Shown piece after piece: positions 6,507-15,207 of a stretch of DNA of 24,746 bases (position 1 is its first letter; each line of letters begins with the position of its first letter). Under the pieces are notes generated by a model that saw only the letters and a program-made list of their open reading frames with translations, did not search any database and had not been told where the DNA came from. The stretch spans positions 169,106 through 193,851 of the forward strand of contig DKRJ01000012.1 in NCBI GenBank assembly GCA_002472145.1, in the 5' to 3' direction. The DNA comes from Clostridiales bacterium UBA7285. GTDB taxonomy: Bacteria; Bacillota; Clostridia; Peptostreptococcales; Anaerovoracaceae. The position numbers were made by a program, and so were the translations under genes.

Positions 6507-7568
6507 GTGGATCTGCCTGAAGCCGGCAATAAGAGGACGCTGTACCTGAAAGAGACCGCTGCGCCGGAGCACTACGCCGGGTCTGACGTCATCTTCCCGA
6601 TTGACCTTGAAACTAAAGAGACGACAGCGTGGAATGACAATCATACGGAGCTCATTAAAACAACAATCCACATCATCTCATACCGCGATCGGAATAACGA
6701 CTTCGTGTCCGCCGGCGTGGTCGTTACGCTGAAAGCTTCTGAAAACTGGACCGGAACGTTCTCGGATCTCCCTAAGTACGACACCGCAGGAAAAGAAATC
6801 GAGTACCGCGCTGTTGAAAGAGCCGATAACTACGAGAGTTCCGCCGAGACGACGAAGAACGACGACGGCACGTTCACCACGACAGTTACGAACAAGCCGA
6901 GTGAAGAACTCATCTCGATCCCTGTCGAAAAGGAATTCGAAGACGGAGTGACGGGCGAGGAAATCACCGTCGTTGTCAAGCGCGACGGAGAAGTCGTCAG
7001 AGAGCAGAAACTCAGCGACAGCAACAAATGGAAGTACACATTTGACAAACTCGAAAAATACGCCGCTGACGGCCATGAGTACGAGTACACCGTCGAAGAG
7101 ACGAACAAGAACTATAAGCCGGTCGTCACTCTCAAAGATGAGAACGACATCACAAAGGGAGTCACTATCACCAACTATCAGAGCGAAGAGAAAGTTTCCG
7201 TTCCGGTAGAGAAGAAGTGGGTCGGCAAAGAATCCGAATCGGTCGAGATCAAACTCCTCGCCGGCAAAGAAGTCGTGCAGACAGTCCGCATCGACGCTGA
7301 GGACGGCTGGAAATACACATTCACCGGCCTCATGAAGCATGACACCTCCGGAAAGGAAATCGTCTATACGGTCGAAGAAACTCCTATAAACGGCTACACG
7401 CCTAAGGTCAAAGGCGACGCCGTAAAGGGCTACGTCATCACGAACATAAGCGACGAAGAAAAGCCTCGCACCGGTGACAGAAACGGCATCGCGCTCTGGT
7501 CTCTGACCGCGCTGATCGCAGGACTTGCTGCAATCACAATAATGCGTAAGCGCATGAGCGATAAGTAA
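6507..7568 (+). pseudogene. 5'-truncated Cna-B repeat surface protein with sortase-like tail
   Basis: About 353 residues remain of a cell-wall-anchored adhesin. The frame opens only after an in-frame TGA at 6501, with GTG as the sole early start, no Shine-Dalgarno and no signal peptide. The first residues contain LYLKETAAPEHYAGSD, the end of a Cna-B-like domain whose beginning is missing. Three further Cna-B-type beta-sandwich repeats follow, each ending in a YTVEE-like strand. The C-terminus has KPRTGD (a degenerate LPXTG in which Leu is Lys), a hydrophobic segment of about 20 residues (IALWSLTALIAGLAAITIM) and a basic tail. A terminator just upstream and the absence of the N-terminal part suggest a fragment left by deletion or recombination. 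It could be a silent donor cassette. The ORF itself has no internal stop. Confidence 0.75.
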
Positions 7569-7614
7569 GCGCCAAACGGCTAAGCCAAACGGCTGAGTGC
7601 CATACGCGAAAATC

Positions 7615-7646
7615 AAAAGAGCGTGCGGATCACCGCACGCTCTTTT
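7615..7646. terminator. Bidirectional terminator between the Cna-B remnant and the flavodiiron gene
   Basis: AAAAGAGCGTGCGG and CCGCACGCTCTTTT form a 14-bp perfect stem around ATCA, with A and T tracts on both sides, so it works in both directions. It closes the long minus-strand operon that begins at ftsH. Confidence 0.9.
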
Positions 7647-7660
7647 ATTACTTATTAAGG

Positions 7661-8851
7661 TTATTTGATTGCTTCGGCGATCGTTTTGCCGTACTCGACG
7701 CACTGAGCGAGGGCGTCCTCGTCAGGTGCCCACTTTACTCTGAGCGGATCGGCGATCTTCTCGTATCCCATGCCGGCTAGAGCTTCGGAGATCTGATTCG
7801 CAGCCTCGCCGCTCCAGCCGTAGCTGCCGAATGAAGCGTACTTCTTGCCTTTGAATTTCAGGCCTTTGATCAGTTCGAGTTCGCCGCCGATTGCATAGGA
7901 ATAGCCGTTGTTGATCGTAGGCGAACCCATGACGACGGCTTTGGAGGCGAAGACCTCCGTCGCGATGTCGTTTTTGTCGGACCTGGAAGCGTTGTAAAGC
8001 GTGACTGTCGTTTCCGGCGACACGGAACGGATGCCGAGCGCTATGGACTCTGCCATGCGCCTCGTGGACTGCCACATCGTGTCGTAGACGATCGTGACGC
8101 GATCTTCCTGATAGTTCTGAGCCCAGGCTTTATAGGCGTCGATGATCTCCGGGATATTGGTTCTCCAGCAGATGCCGTGGCTCGGGCAGATCAATTTGAT
8201 ATCGAGGTCCATCGAGAGAATCTCGTTCAGTTTTTTCGTTACGAACATGCTGAACGGAGCGAGGATGTTCGCGTAGTATTTTTTGGCCTCCGCCATCGCC
8301 CTGTCGAGGTCGGCGCAGTCGTCATAGAGCATTTCGGACGCGTAGTGCTGGCCGAAGCCGTCGTTGCTGAAGAGAATGTTCTCACCGGTCATGTACGTGA
8401 ACATGGTGTCAGGCCAGTGGAGCATCGGCGCTTCGATGAAGCGGAGCCTGCTGCCGCCCAGGTCGAGTTCGTCGCCGGTCTTCACGTTCACGAAGTTCCA
8501 GTCTTTATGATAGAGGCCGCGGATGATCTGTTCGCCTTTGGCGGTGCAGTAGATCGGCGTGTCGGGGATCTCCGCCATGAGCGCCGGAAGCGAACCGCTG
8601 TGGTCGTTTTCGTTGTGGTTCATGACTATGTAGTCGATATCCTTCAGATCGATCTCGCGCTTGAGGTTTTGGACGAATTCGCGGTCGTACGGTCCCCAGA
8701 CCGTGTCCATGAGGACTGTTTTTTTATCGCGGATCAGATATGAATTGTACGAGGACCCTTCGTCTGTCGAGAGTTCGTCGCCGTGGAAGCGCCTGAGTTC
8801 CCAGTCGATCTTGCCTACCCACGTTACCTTGTCTGTGATTTTTTTGCTCAT
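7661..8851 (-). CDS. fprA: A-type flavodiiron protein (FprA / oxygen or NO reductase)
   Basis: A 396-residue cytoplasmic flavodiiron protein. The N-terminal metallo-beta-lactamase-like domain (about 1-245) carries the diiron ligands His79, Glu81, Asp83 and His84 (HNENDHSG), His145 (HWPDTM), Asp164 (SND) and His225 (PSHG). The C-terminal flavodoxin domain (about 250-396) binds FMN; VYDTMWQST is its phosphate loop. These enzymes reduce oxygen to water, or nitric oxide, with electrons from rubredoxin or coenzyme F420; in clostridia, oxygen removal is the usual role. There is no fused rubredoxin domain. The ATG has AAGGAG upstream. It sits 48 bases after dusB at the end of the operon. Confidence 0.93.
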   Translation of the reverse strand: MSKKITDKVTWVGKIDWELRRFHGDELSTDEGSSYNSYLIRDKKTVLMDTVWGPYDREFVQNLKREIDLKDIDYIVMNHNENDHSGSLPALMAEIPDTPIYCTAKGEQIIRGLYHKDWNFVNVKTGDELDLGGSRLRFIEAPMLHWPDTMFTYMTGENILFSNDGFGQHYASEMLYDDCADLDRAMAEAKKYYANILAPFSMFVTKKLNEILSMDLDIKLICPSHGICWRTNIPEIIDAYKAWAQNYQEDRVTIVYDTMWQSTRRMAESIALGIRSVSPETTVTLYNASRSDKNDIATEVFASKAVVMGSPTINNGYSYAIGGELELIKGLKFKGKKYASFGSYGWSGEAANQISEALAGMGYEKIADPLRVKWAPDEDALAQCVEYGKTIAEAIK

Positions 8852-8899
8852 TTCTATCTCCTTTTGAATCTTGATGGCCTGCCGGCGGGCAGGACTGCG

Positions 8900-9907
8900 T
8901 TAGTTTGCTCTATCCTGAAGGCTCATGATGATCGCGACGAGTTCGGTTCCCGAATCCGCCGTGTTTATCTGACGCCGGAGAGCGGCACCGCCTTTCATTC
9001 CTTTAAAGTACCGCGGAAGCATCTTGCGCATCTCGCGCACCGCGACGCGTTCGCCCTTCAGTTCCTCCTCGGCCCTGTACTGGCGGATCGCGGCCGCACA
9101 GCGCTCTTCGAGCGTCGGAGACTCCGGCGCGGGGCTGCCGGAAAGCGCGGCGTTCAGCTCCCTGAATATCCAGGGGCTGCCGAGCGCGGCGCGCCCTATC
9201 ATAATGAAGTCGCAGCCTGTTTCCGCGAACATCCGCTCCGCGTCCGCGAAGCACGTCACGTCGCCGTTCCCGATGACCGGGATCGACACGGCTTTTTTCA
9301 CCTCGGCAATCGTCTCGAGCGAGACGCCGCCGGAATAGAACTGTTCGCGCGTGCGTCCATGCACCGCGACAGCGCTGCCGCCCGCGGCAGCGACCGCCTG
9401 CGCCGCCTGAACAGCCGCGTCCGGCGCGGCGCCTTCTATTCCGGCCCTGATTTTAGCCGTCACCGGTTTGCCGGTCGCTCCGACGACCGCCCTGACTATC
9501 TGGTATATCAGTTCCGGATCGCGCAGAAGCGCGGAACCGTCTCCGTTTTTGACCACCTTAGGCACCGGGCATCCCATATTTATGTCCAGTATCGCGTTTC
9601 CGTAGGGTTCCAGTATCTCGGCGGCCTCCGCCATAAAGCCGGGGTCGCTCCCGAATATCTGAAAGGCCGTAGGCGCCTGACACTCGCTGATCTCAAGCAG
9701 TGTGCCGGTGTTTCTGTTCGAATAGCAGAGCCCCTTAGCGCTTATCATTTCCGAATATACTATACCCGCTCCGTATTCTGCGCAGATGGACCTGAATGCC
9801 GCGTCTGAAAAACCCGCCATCGGAGCGAGAAAAAACGGCGAGCGCGGAACGACGTTCCCGATCGAGGGATGCTGCACGCCGCCTACTTTTCTGTATTCTT
9901 TTCCCAT
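8900..9907 (-). CDS. dusB: tRNA-dihydrouridine synthase (DusB family)
   Basis: A 335-residue FMN enzyme that reduces uridine to dihydrouridine in tRNA D-loops with NADPH. The TIM-barrel marks are all present: FLAPMAGFSD near residues 26-35, the catalytic cysteine region DINMGCPVPKVVKNGDGSAL, KIRAG, HGRTREQFYSG, IPVIGNGDV and IMIGRAALGSPWIF. The last 80 residues form the helical tRNA-binding domain. The gene overlaps the end of coaX by 25 bases, so translation is probably coupled. The ATG at 9907 has GGAAAA just upstream inside coaX. Confidence 0.92.
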   Translation of the reverse strand: MGKEYRKVGGVQHPSIGNVVPRSPFFLAPMAGFSDAAFRSICAEYGAGIVYSEMISAKGLCYSNRNTGTLLEISECQAPTAFQIFGSDPGFMAEAAEILEPYGNAILDINMGCPVPKVVKNGDGSALLRDPELIYQIVRAVVGATGKPVTAKIRAGIEGAAPDAAVQAAQAVAAAGGSAVAVHGRTREQFYSGGVSLETIAEVKKAVSIPVIGNGDVTCFADAERMFAETGCDFIMIGRAALGSPWIFRELNAALSGSPAPESPTLEERCAAAIRQYRAEEELKGERVAVREMRKMLPRYFKGMKGGAALRRQINTADSGTELVAIIMSLQDRAN

Positions 9908-10719
9908 ATGTGTTTTCCGGAAGCCGTCTTTCTCTCTCTGCTGTTCTTTTCGTAGAGGATCTCGAGGCCCTCCAGGGCGAGAAATTCATCGACGTGGTCG
10001 ATGCACGAAAGCCCGGCCTTCATCATCATATCGGTATAGACGCCAGTCGCGATCACCTTGATCGGTTCCATGTCGCCGGCAGCCTCCATCTCCTTCTTCA
10101 TCTCGGAGACGGTGTATTCGATCATTCCCACGTGGCCGTAGATCAGCCCGGCCTGCATGCTTTCGACCGTGTTCCCGCAGATGATCCTGCCCGGAGCGTC
10201 AAGTTCGACCTTAGGCAGCATAGCCGTCTTTTCGAAGAGCGCGTCAGATGAGATCTTAAGCCCGGGCGAAACGGTCCCGCCCAGATATTCGTCCCGGCCG
10301 TCGATGGCGCAGACCGTCGTCGCTGTCCCAAAATCGACCACGATAAGGGGACCGCCGTATTTATTGACGGCGGCGACCGCGTTTACGATCTGATCTCCGC
10401 CCACCTGCTTAGGGTTGTCGTACTTTACGATGAGGCCTGTTTTGATGCCCGATTCGACGACAATGGCGGGGATGCCGAAATATTTCTCTGAAAGTCTGCG
10501 GAAAGTGTGAAGGACAGAAGGTACGACCGACGAGATTATCACGTTGTCGACATCGCCAAAACCATACCCCTCGTAGTCGAAGAGATGATCTACGATCATC
10601 GCGTACTCGTCGGCGCTTCGCTCCGTCGCGGTCTGGACGCGCCAGTTCGCAAGCAGTCTGCCCTCGGAAAAGAGCCCTACAGTTATTTCCGTGTTTCCGA
10701 TATCAAAAGCGAGAAGCAT
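9883..10719 (-). CDS. coaX: Type III pantothenate kinase
   Basis: A 278-residue ASKHA-fold kinase that phosphorylates pantothenate in the first step of coenzyme A synthesis. CoaX enzymes need a monovalent cation and are not feedback-inhibited by CoA. The sequence shows the phosphate-1 motif LAFDIGNTEITVGLF at residues 3-17, GGDQIVNAVAA in the middle, and IVVDFGTATTV followed by YLGGTVSPGL. I moved the start to the ATG at 10719, six codons inside the longest frame, because GAGAGGTGG lies at good spacing and the protein then begins like its family. The gene is 33 bases after pucR and overlaps dusB. The coaX-dusB-ftsH linkage is common in Firmicutes. Confidence 0.92.
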   Translation of the reverse strand: MLLAFDIGNTEITVGLFSEGRLLANWRVQTATERSADEYAMIVDHLFDYEGYGFGDVDNVIISSVVPSVLHTFRRLSEKYFGIPAIVVESGIKTGLIVKYDNPKQVGGDQIVNAVAAVNKYGGPLIVVDFGTATTVCAIDGRDEYLGGTVSPGLKISSDALFEKTAMLPKVELDAPGRIICGNTVESMQAGLIYGHVGMIEYTVSEMKKEMEAAGDMEPIKVIATGVYTDMMMKAGLSCIDHVDEFLALEGLEILYEKNSRERKTASGKHIWEKNTEK

Positions 10720-10752
10720 GAACACACCACCTCTCACGTGTCAAATCACGTG

Positions 10753-12333
10753 TCAGACGAGCCTCTCAAGCCGCTTGAGCGCGAGGGCCACCGTGAGCCC
10801 CGGTATGACCCTGTTGCCGGTCACTTCGACTCCGAGGATCTCGTTTATCTTTTTAAGTCTGTACTGGACCGTGTTAGCGTGAATGCCCATGATCTGGGAC
10901 GTTTTGCCGCTGTTCATCCCGGCGTCGAGGACAAAGGTCTCGAGCGTGTCGAGCAGTTGTTTTGCTTTGTTCGCGCCGACGCTCGTGTCGAACGGGGAAA
11001 GCAGGTCCAGATAATTTTTCTTTACGTGTCCGCCCTGCACCTGGATGTTGATGCAGTTTGAGACGAGAACGAGCTCGTACTTGGAGAATACGCGCTTATA
11101 AGGGAATACGCCCTCTACGAAGGTCCACGTCTCGCTTATGAGCCGGAAGCCGTCGCTAGCGCTCTCGATCCCGTCGACGCCCGTGAAGTGGAATATCCTG
11201 ACGTCCTTGCCGATCTCCTTAAGCTCGTCGTAGAGACCGTTGCAGACATTCTTGATGTTATTGTTCTCAGCGTCGAATTCCGGCGTCTGGACGACAACGC
11301 CATAGCTTTCCTCCTCATCCTCGATCTTAACGACGTCGCATCCCGTCTCGTTTTCGAACTCGTTGATCACCTTGCGGGCTTTGGCGTTGTTCAGGCTCTT
11401 AGCGAAGAATACGGACGCGATCTCGCTGTCCTGCTGTCCCATGCTGTCTTTGATCGTGTAGGCGAGGCTCTTGTTGCCGCGCATCAGGGCTTTGATCAGA
11501 TCGACCTTCAGATCACGCTCCGGCGTGTAGCGCCACATTCCCATCGCCAGTTCGATGATCTCGGCGAGCTTGGTGATCTCCCCGGCCGTGTATTTGTCCT
11601 CGTTATCGACGACGAGCAAAAAGTACCTCTCGCCGGAGATGTTGACCGTGCCCCAGTATCCGACGACGCCGTTCAGATCCAGCAGGCTGTACGGGACTGT
11701 CTCGGTCGGCTGATCCTTGCGGTTCTGCAGCGTTTTGATCGCGTCCTGCACCGTGATACGGTTGCGGTTTTCGACGATCAGGATCGGGTTAAAGTTTTTA
11801 GAGATCAGAACGACCTGGAACCCGTTCGTCAAAGCCGCTTCCTTCAGCGCTGACTGGAAATTCGAGTGGCGCTCGAAGTCGAGCAGATGATATATCGTGT
11901 TGTTGATCAGGTTGTTCCCGAAGCTGTTTCCGAGCAGCAGGCGGTCCATGATCTGATCGATCACGTCCGAGTACTCGGATTTGTTCTGAGGCGGGATCAG
12001 GATCAAAGGAAGTCCTATCGCCTCGGCGATGTCGACCGCCTCCTCCGTGAGTTTCTCCGCGCTCGGATAGTGGAATATGACAAGCGCAGAGATCCCGCTG
12101 TTTGCCAGTTCCTTTACGGTCTCGGCCTGGAGCGTCGGCTTCCCGCGCATCGCCGAAAACGACGTCAAGACGATCTGGTCGCGCTTGCCGTTTGACTTTA
12201 CCGCGGACTTCACATCCGGCGAGTCGAGCACGGACACCGAGCGAACAGGATTGTCGAGATTTCTCTTCCCTGCTGCGATTTTATACGGTTTGAATGCGTC
12301 GAGTTCGAGGCATTCTCTGACAGTAAGTTTCAT
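10753..12333 (-). CDS. PucR family transcriptional regulator
   Basis: A 526-residue cytoplasmic regulator. The N-terminal PucR-type domain (about 1-130; begins TVRECLELDAFKPYKIAAG) is followed by a central GGDEF-like domain (about 290-410) and a C-terminal HTH_30 domain (about 460-525) with the helix-turn-helix SGKTSQIMGIHANTVQYRLKKI. This architecture is shared by regulators of purine, amino acid and polyamine catabolism. The effector here cannot be read from the sequence. It lies 27 bases downstream of ftsH and 33 bases upstream of coaX in the same transcript. No operator site is obvious in the operon. Confidence 0.88.
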   Translation of the reverse strand: MKLTVRECLELDAFKPYKIAAGKRNLDNPVRSVSVLDSPDVKSAVKSNGKRDQIVLTSFSAMRGKPTLQAETVKELANSGISALVIFHYPSAEKLTEEAVDIAEAIGLPLILIPPQNKSEYSDVIDQIMDRLLLGNSFGNNLINNTIYHLLDFERHSNFQSALKEAALTNGFQVVLISKNFNPILIVENRNRITVQDAIKTLQNRKDQPTETVPYSLLDLNGVVGYWGTVNISGERYFLLVVDNEDKYTAGEITKLAEIIELAMGMWRYTPERDLKVDLIKALMRGNKSLAYTIKDSMGQQDSEIASVFFAKSLNNAKARKVINEFENETGCDVVKIEDEEESYGVVVQTPEFDAENNNIKNVCNGLYDELKEIGKDVRIFHFTGVDGIESASDGFRLISETWTFVEGVFPYKRVFSKYELVLVSNCINIQVQGGHVKKNYLDLLSPFDTSVGANKAKQLLDTLETFVLDAGMNSGKTSQIMGIHANTVQYRLKKINEILGVEVTGNRVIPGLTVALALKRLERLV

Positions 12334-12360
12334 GTTTTTTCACCTGCCGCTCTGTTACAT

Positions 12361-14778
12361 TTACTCTTCCGGGTTGCTGCTTGTTTTATCTATATCTTCC
12401 GCGCCAGTATCCGCGGCGTTCTGCTCAGGCTGCTGCGGAGCCTGTGGAGCCTTCGGGGCATGCTCAGGCTGCTGAGGAACCTGCGGGGCCTGTTCAGGCT
12501 GCTCCTGTGCCTGAGGCTCCTGCTCAGGCTGCTGCGCCTGAGGTGCCTGCACAGGCTGCTGCGGAGCCTGTGGGGCCTGCGGCTGTCCGTACGGAGGCTG
12601 ATTGCCATATGGCGGCTGATTGCCGTACGGAGGCTGATTGCCATATGGCGGCTGATTGCCGTACGGAGGCTCGTTCCCGTACGGAGGCTGACTGCCGTAA
12701 GGCGGCTGATTGCCGTACGGAGGCTGACTGCCATACGGAGGCTGATTCCCGTACGGAGGTTCGTCGCTGTACGGATATCCTCCACCGATGTATTTCGTGC
12801 TGCCTTCCTCAGGGGAAAGTCCCGCGCGGCGCAGTTCCTCTCTGCGCTGTTCCTCCTCCTTGCGGCGGATGCGCTCGCTCTCCTCGGCTTCCTTTTCGTT
12901 TTCCTTTTCGACTCTCTTCTCCTGCTCCAGAACTTCCTGTTTGATCTGCTCAGGCGTTTTTCTGCCGGTGTAGAGTTCCTCGAACTGGTCGCCGTCAAGC
13001 GTCTCTACGAGAAGCAGTGCTTTGGCGACTCTCTCGAGTATCTCTCTGTTGTCGGTGAGGATCTTTTCCGTCTCCTCGTATGCTTTGTCGATGAGGCGTC
13101 TGATCTCGTGATCGATCTCGGACTGCACTTCTTCGGAATACGCTTTCTTCGACGAGAAATCGTTTCCGAGGAAGACCTCCTCGGACTCGGCGTAGTTGAC
13201 CGGTCCGAGTTTCTCCGAAAATCCGTATCGCGTGACCATCTCGCGGGCGATGTCGGTCGCGCGCTGGATATCGTTGCTCGCTCCCGTGCTGATGTCGTCC
13301 AGAGTGAGCGCCTCCGCCACACGTCCGCCGAGCAGGTGGATGATCGTGTCATACATGTGTCTGCGCGTCTCGAAGGTCCTATCCTTTTCAGGCAGGCTCA
13401 TAGTGAAGCCGCCCGCGGATCCTCTCGGGATGATGGTTATCTGGTGGACAGGGTCGCCGCCGATCGTGCGCATCACTACAGCGTGTCCGGCCTCGTGGTA
13501 CGCGGTGAGCCTGCGCTCCTCCTCGCTGATCACTCTGCTCTTTTTCGCCGGTCCTGCGAGTACTTTCGTCGTCGCTTCCTCTATCTCGACCATCCTGATC
13601 TTGCGCCCGTTCCTGCGCGCGGTGATCAAAGCCGCCTCGTTCAGCAGGTTTTCGAGATCGGCCGGCGTAAAGCCCGGTGTGCGCCTCGCGATGATCTCAG
13701 GCGAAACGTCGTCGGCGAGCGGTTTATTTTTGCTGTGGACTCTGATGATCTCTTCGCGTCCCTTGATGTCCGGGATGCCTATGACGATCTGGCGGTCAAA
13801 ACGGCCCGGCCTGAGCAAAGCGGGATCGAGCACGTCAGGACGGTTCGTCGCCGCGATGACTATGACGCCCGAGTTTTCCTCGAATCCGTCCATTTCAACG
13901 AGCAGCTGGTTCAGAGTCTGCTCGCGCTCGTCGTTGCCTCCGCCGAGTCCGGCGCCTCTCTTGCGGCCTACCGCGTCGATCTCATCGATGAAGAGGATGC
14001 ACGGCGCGTTTTTCTTTGCCTGGTCGAACAGGTCGCGGACGCGCGACGCGCCTACGCCTACGAACATTTCAACAAAGTCGGACCCGCTGATGCTGAAGAA
14101 CGGGACTCCGGCTTCGCCCGCCATGGCTCTGGAAACGTACGTCTTGCCCGTTCCCGGCGGGCCTACGAGCAAGATGCCCGTAGGGATCCTGGCTCCCAGC
14201 GACGTGTATTTGCGCGGGTCTTTAAGGAAATCCACGACCTCGCGGAGTTCCTCTTTTTCCTCCTGAAGTCCTGCCACGTCGGCAAAGGTGATTTTGTTGT
14301 CGTTCTTATACAGTCGCGCCTTGCTTTTGCCGAACTGGAAGGCTTTGCCGTTGCCGCCCTGATTCATCATCATGTACATCAGTAAAATCAGCGCGACTAT
14401 CACGACGATCGTCGGCAGTATGTTTAAAAGAACGCTCCCAGCGGACGTCGGGTTGTCTGTCTCGACGGTCAGCGTGCCGTCCTTCATCTGAGGATAGATG
14501 TACTCTTCCTCGAGGTGCTCGATCTCCAGATAGTACGGCGCGTACGTATAGACTACTTTTTTCTGCTCGTCCTTTTCGCTGCCCTTCAGAGTTCCGGTCA
14601 GTTTCGTCCCCGTGATGTTTATCTCGGAGATCTTCTTATCCTCGAGCAGCTGCGCAAACTCGGAATACTTCACCTTCTGCACGTTAGAGGTGACCGACGC
14701 GCGGTAGAACGAAACGGACATTACGATAAAGAAGACAATCAAAATGTAGAAAACGAGTGATCTGGTCCTTCTGTTCAA
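12361..14778 (-). CDS. ftsH: ATP-dependent zinc metalloprotease FtsH with PPYG-repeat tail
   Basis: A membrane-anchored AAA+ protease of 805 residues that degrades unneeded or misfolded membrane and short-lived proteins. Two membrane helices (about 8-26 and 115-137) flank an extracytoplasmic domain. The AAA module has Walker A GPPGTGKT at 206-213, Walker B LFIDEID and arginine finger RPGRFDR. The zinc site is HEAGH at 428-432, with a third Asp ligand in LTLDDISTGASND. After residue 625 the protein departs from the family: a charged Glu/Arg coiled stretch, ten PPYG repeats (residues 673-730) and a Pro/Gln/Ala-rich end of about 75 residues. Typical FtsH is about 600-650 residues. It is the first gene of the ftsH-pucR-coaX-dusB-fprA operon. 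The ATG is preceded by AGGAGG. Confidence 0.95.
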   Translation of the reverse strand: MNRRTRSLVFYILIVFFIVMSVSFYRASVTSNVQKVKYSEFAQLLEDKKISEINITGTKLTGTLKGSEKDEQKKVVYTYAPYYLEIEHLEEEYIYPQMKDGTLTVETDNPTSAGSVLLNILPTIVVIVALILLMYMMMNQGGNGKAFQFGKSKARLYKNDNKITFADVAGLQEEKEELREVVDFLKDPRKYTSLGARIPTGILLVGPPGTGKTYVSRAMAGEAGVPFFSISGSDFVEMFVGVGASRVRDLFDQAKKNAPCILFIDEIDAVGRKRGAGLGGGNDEREQTLNQLLVEMDGFEENSGVIVIAATNRPDVLDPALLRPGRFDRQIVIGIPDIKGREEIIRVHSKNKPLADDVSPEIIARRTPGFTPADLENLLNEAALITARRNGRKIRMVEIEEATTKVLAGPAKKSRVISEEERRLTAYHEAGHAVVMRTIGGDPVHQITIIPRGSAGGFTMSLPEKDRTFETRRHMYDTIIHLLGGRVAEALTLDDISTGASNDIQRATDIAREMVTRYGFSEKLGPVNYAESEEVFLGNDFSSKKAYSEEVQSEIDHEIRRLIDKAYEETEKILTDNREILERVAKALLLVETLDGDQFEELYTGRKTPEQIKQEVLEQEKRVEKENEKEAEESERIRRKEEEQRREELRRAGLSPEEGSTKYIGGGYPYSDEPPYGNQPPYGSQPPYGNQPPYGSQPPYGNEPPYGNQPPYGNQPPYGNQPPYGNQPPYGQPQAPQAPQQPVQAPQAQQPEQEPQAQEQPEQAPQVPQQPEHAPKAPQAPQQPEQNAADTGAEDIDKTSSNPEE
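12587..12762 (-). repeat. 18-bp coding repeats for PPYG motifs in the ftsH tail
   Basis: Ten in-frame copies encode (N/S)(Q/E)PPYG. Third codon positions vary between copies (CCGTACGGA versus CCATATGGC), so the peptide is conserved more than the DNA. Adjacent sequence codes for QAPQ/QQPEQ-type repeats. Copy number could change by slippage. Confidence 0.9.
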
Positions 14779-15117
14779 AACTATATACCTCCTGTAAACC
14801 GCCCGTTCCCGCTGTTTTCACGCGTTCCGGGGGCACTGTATCCTTTATCGGCCTTCGCCGCGCCAGGCGGCGGAAAAATCGATCTTTTTGTGCCTATACA
14901 CTAAAATTGCCAATACATTTTATCATAGAAACGAAACATCTACAATACGAATAGTGAGTTTCTAACAAATAATTTACAGCATATGACGGAAAATATGTGG
15001 CGAAATATGGATTTTTTTGTGAACACGACAGCCGTCAGCACCTCGCGGGAAACAAGACGCCCCACGCATGCTCCCTCGGGAAAAGGCTGCCCTCCGGCTC
15101 TGGCCCGCTCCGGCACG
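14779..15117. other. Intergenic region between ftsH and rpmE
   Basis: No gene is supported here. The part next to ftsH holds its leader and promoter. The rest (about 14950-15117) is plain sequence running to the rpmE terminator. The upstream partners often found next to ftsH in Firmicutes (tilS, hpt) are absent. Confidence 0.6.
14917..14945 (-). promoter_or_regulatory. Promoter of the ftsH operon
   Basis: On the minus strand TTGTAG (14940-14945) and TAAAAT (14917-14922) are 17 bases apart. This predicts a leader of about 130 bases before ftsH. I saw no CtsR or HrcA site. Confidence 0.55.
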
Positions 15118-15139
15118 AAAAAACCGCCTCGCGCGGTTT
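15118..15139 (-). terminator. Intrinsic terminator of rpmE
   Basis: On the minus strand AAACCGC pairs with GCGGTTT around GCGAG, and the T run extends three more bases. An alternative larger stem pairs AACCGTCTC (plus positions about 15150-15160) with GAGGCGGTT. Either form ends in the same T run, about 70 bases after the rpmE stop. Confidence 0.75.
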
Positions 15140-15207
15140 CGCTGCCGCTTGAGACGGTTTTGTTCTCTGAATATATGTCGTTCGCAGACGTCGTCAACTG
15201 ACTGTCA

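Noticed and set aside
6678..7703. Minus-strand open frame of 341 codons opposite the Cna-B remnant
   Set aside because: Its Val/Phe/Asp-rich sequence is the antisense of Lys/Glu-rich Cna-B repeats. It runs through the bidirectional terminator and has no recognisable domain.
12460..14385. Long plus-strand open frame (641 codons) opposite ftsH
   Set aside because: It mirrors the GC-rich ftsH codons and has arginine/leucine-rich composition with no domain. ftsH on the other strand is unmistakable.
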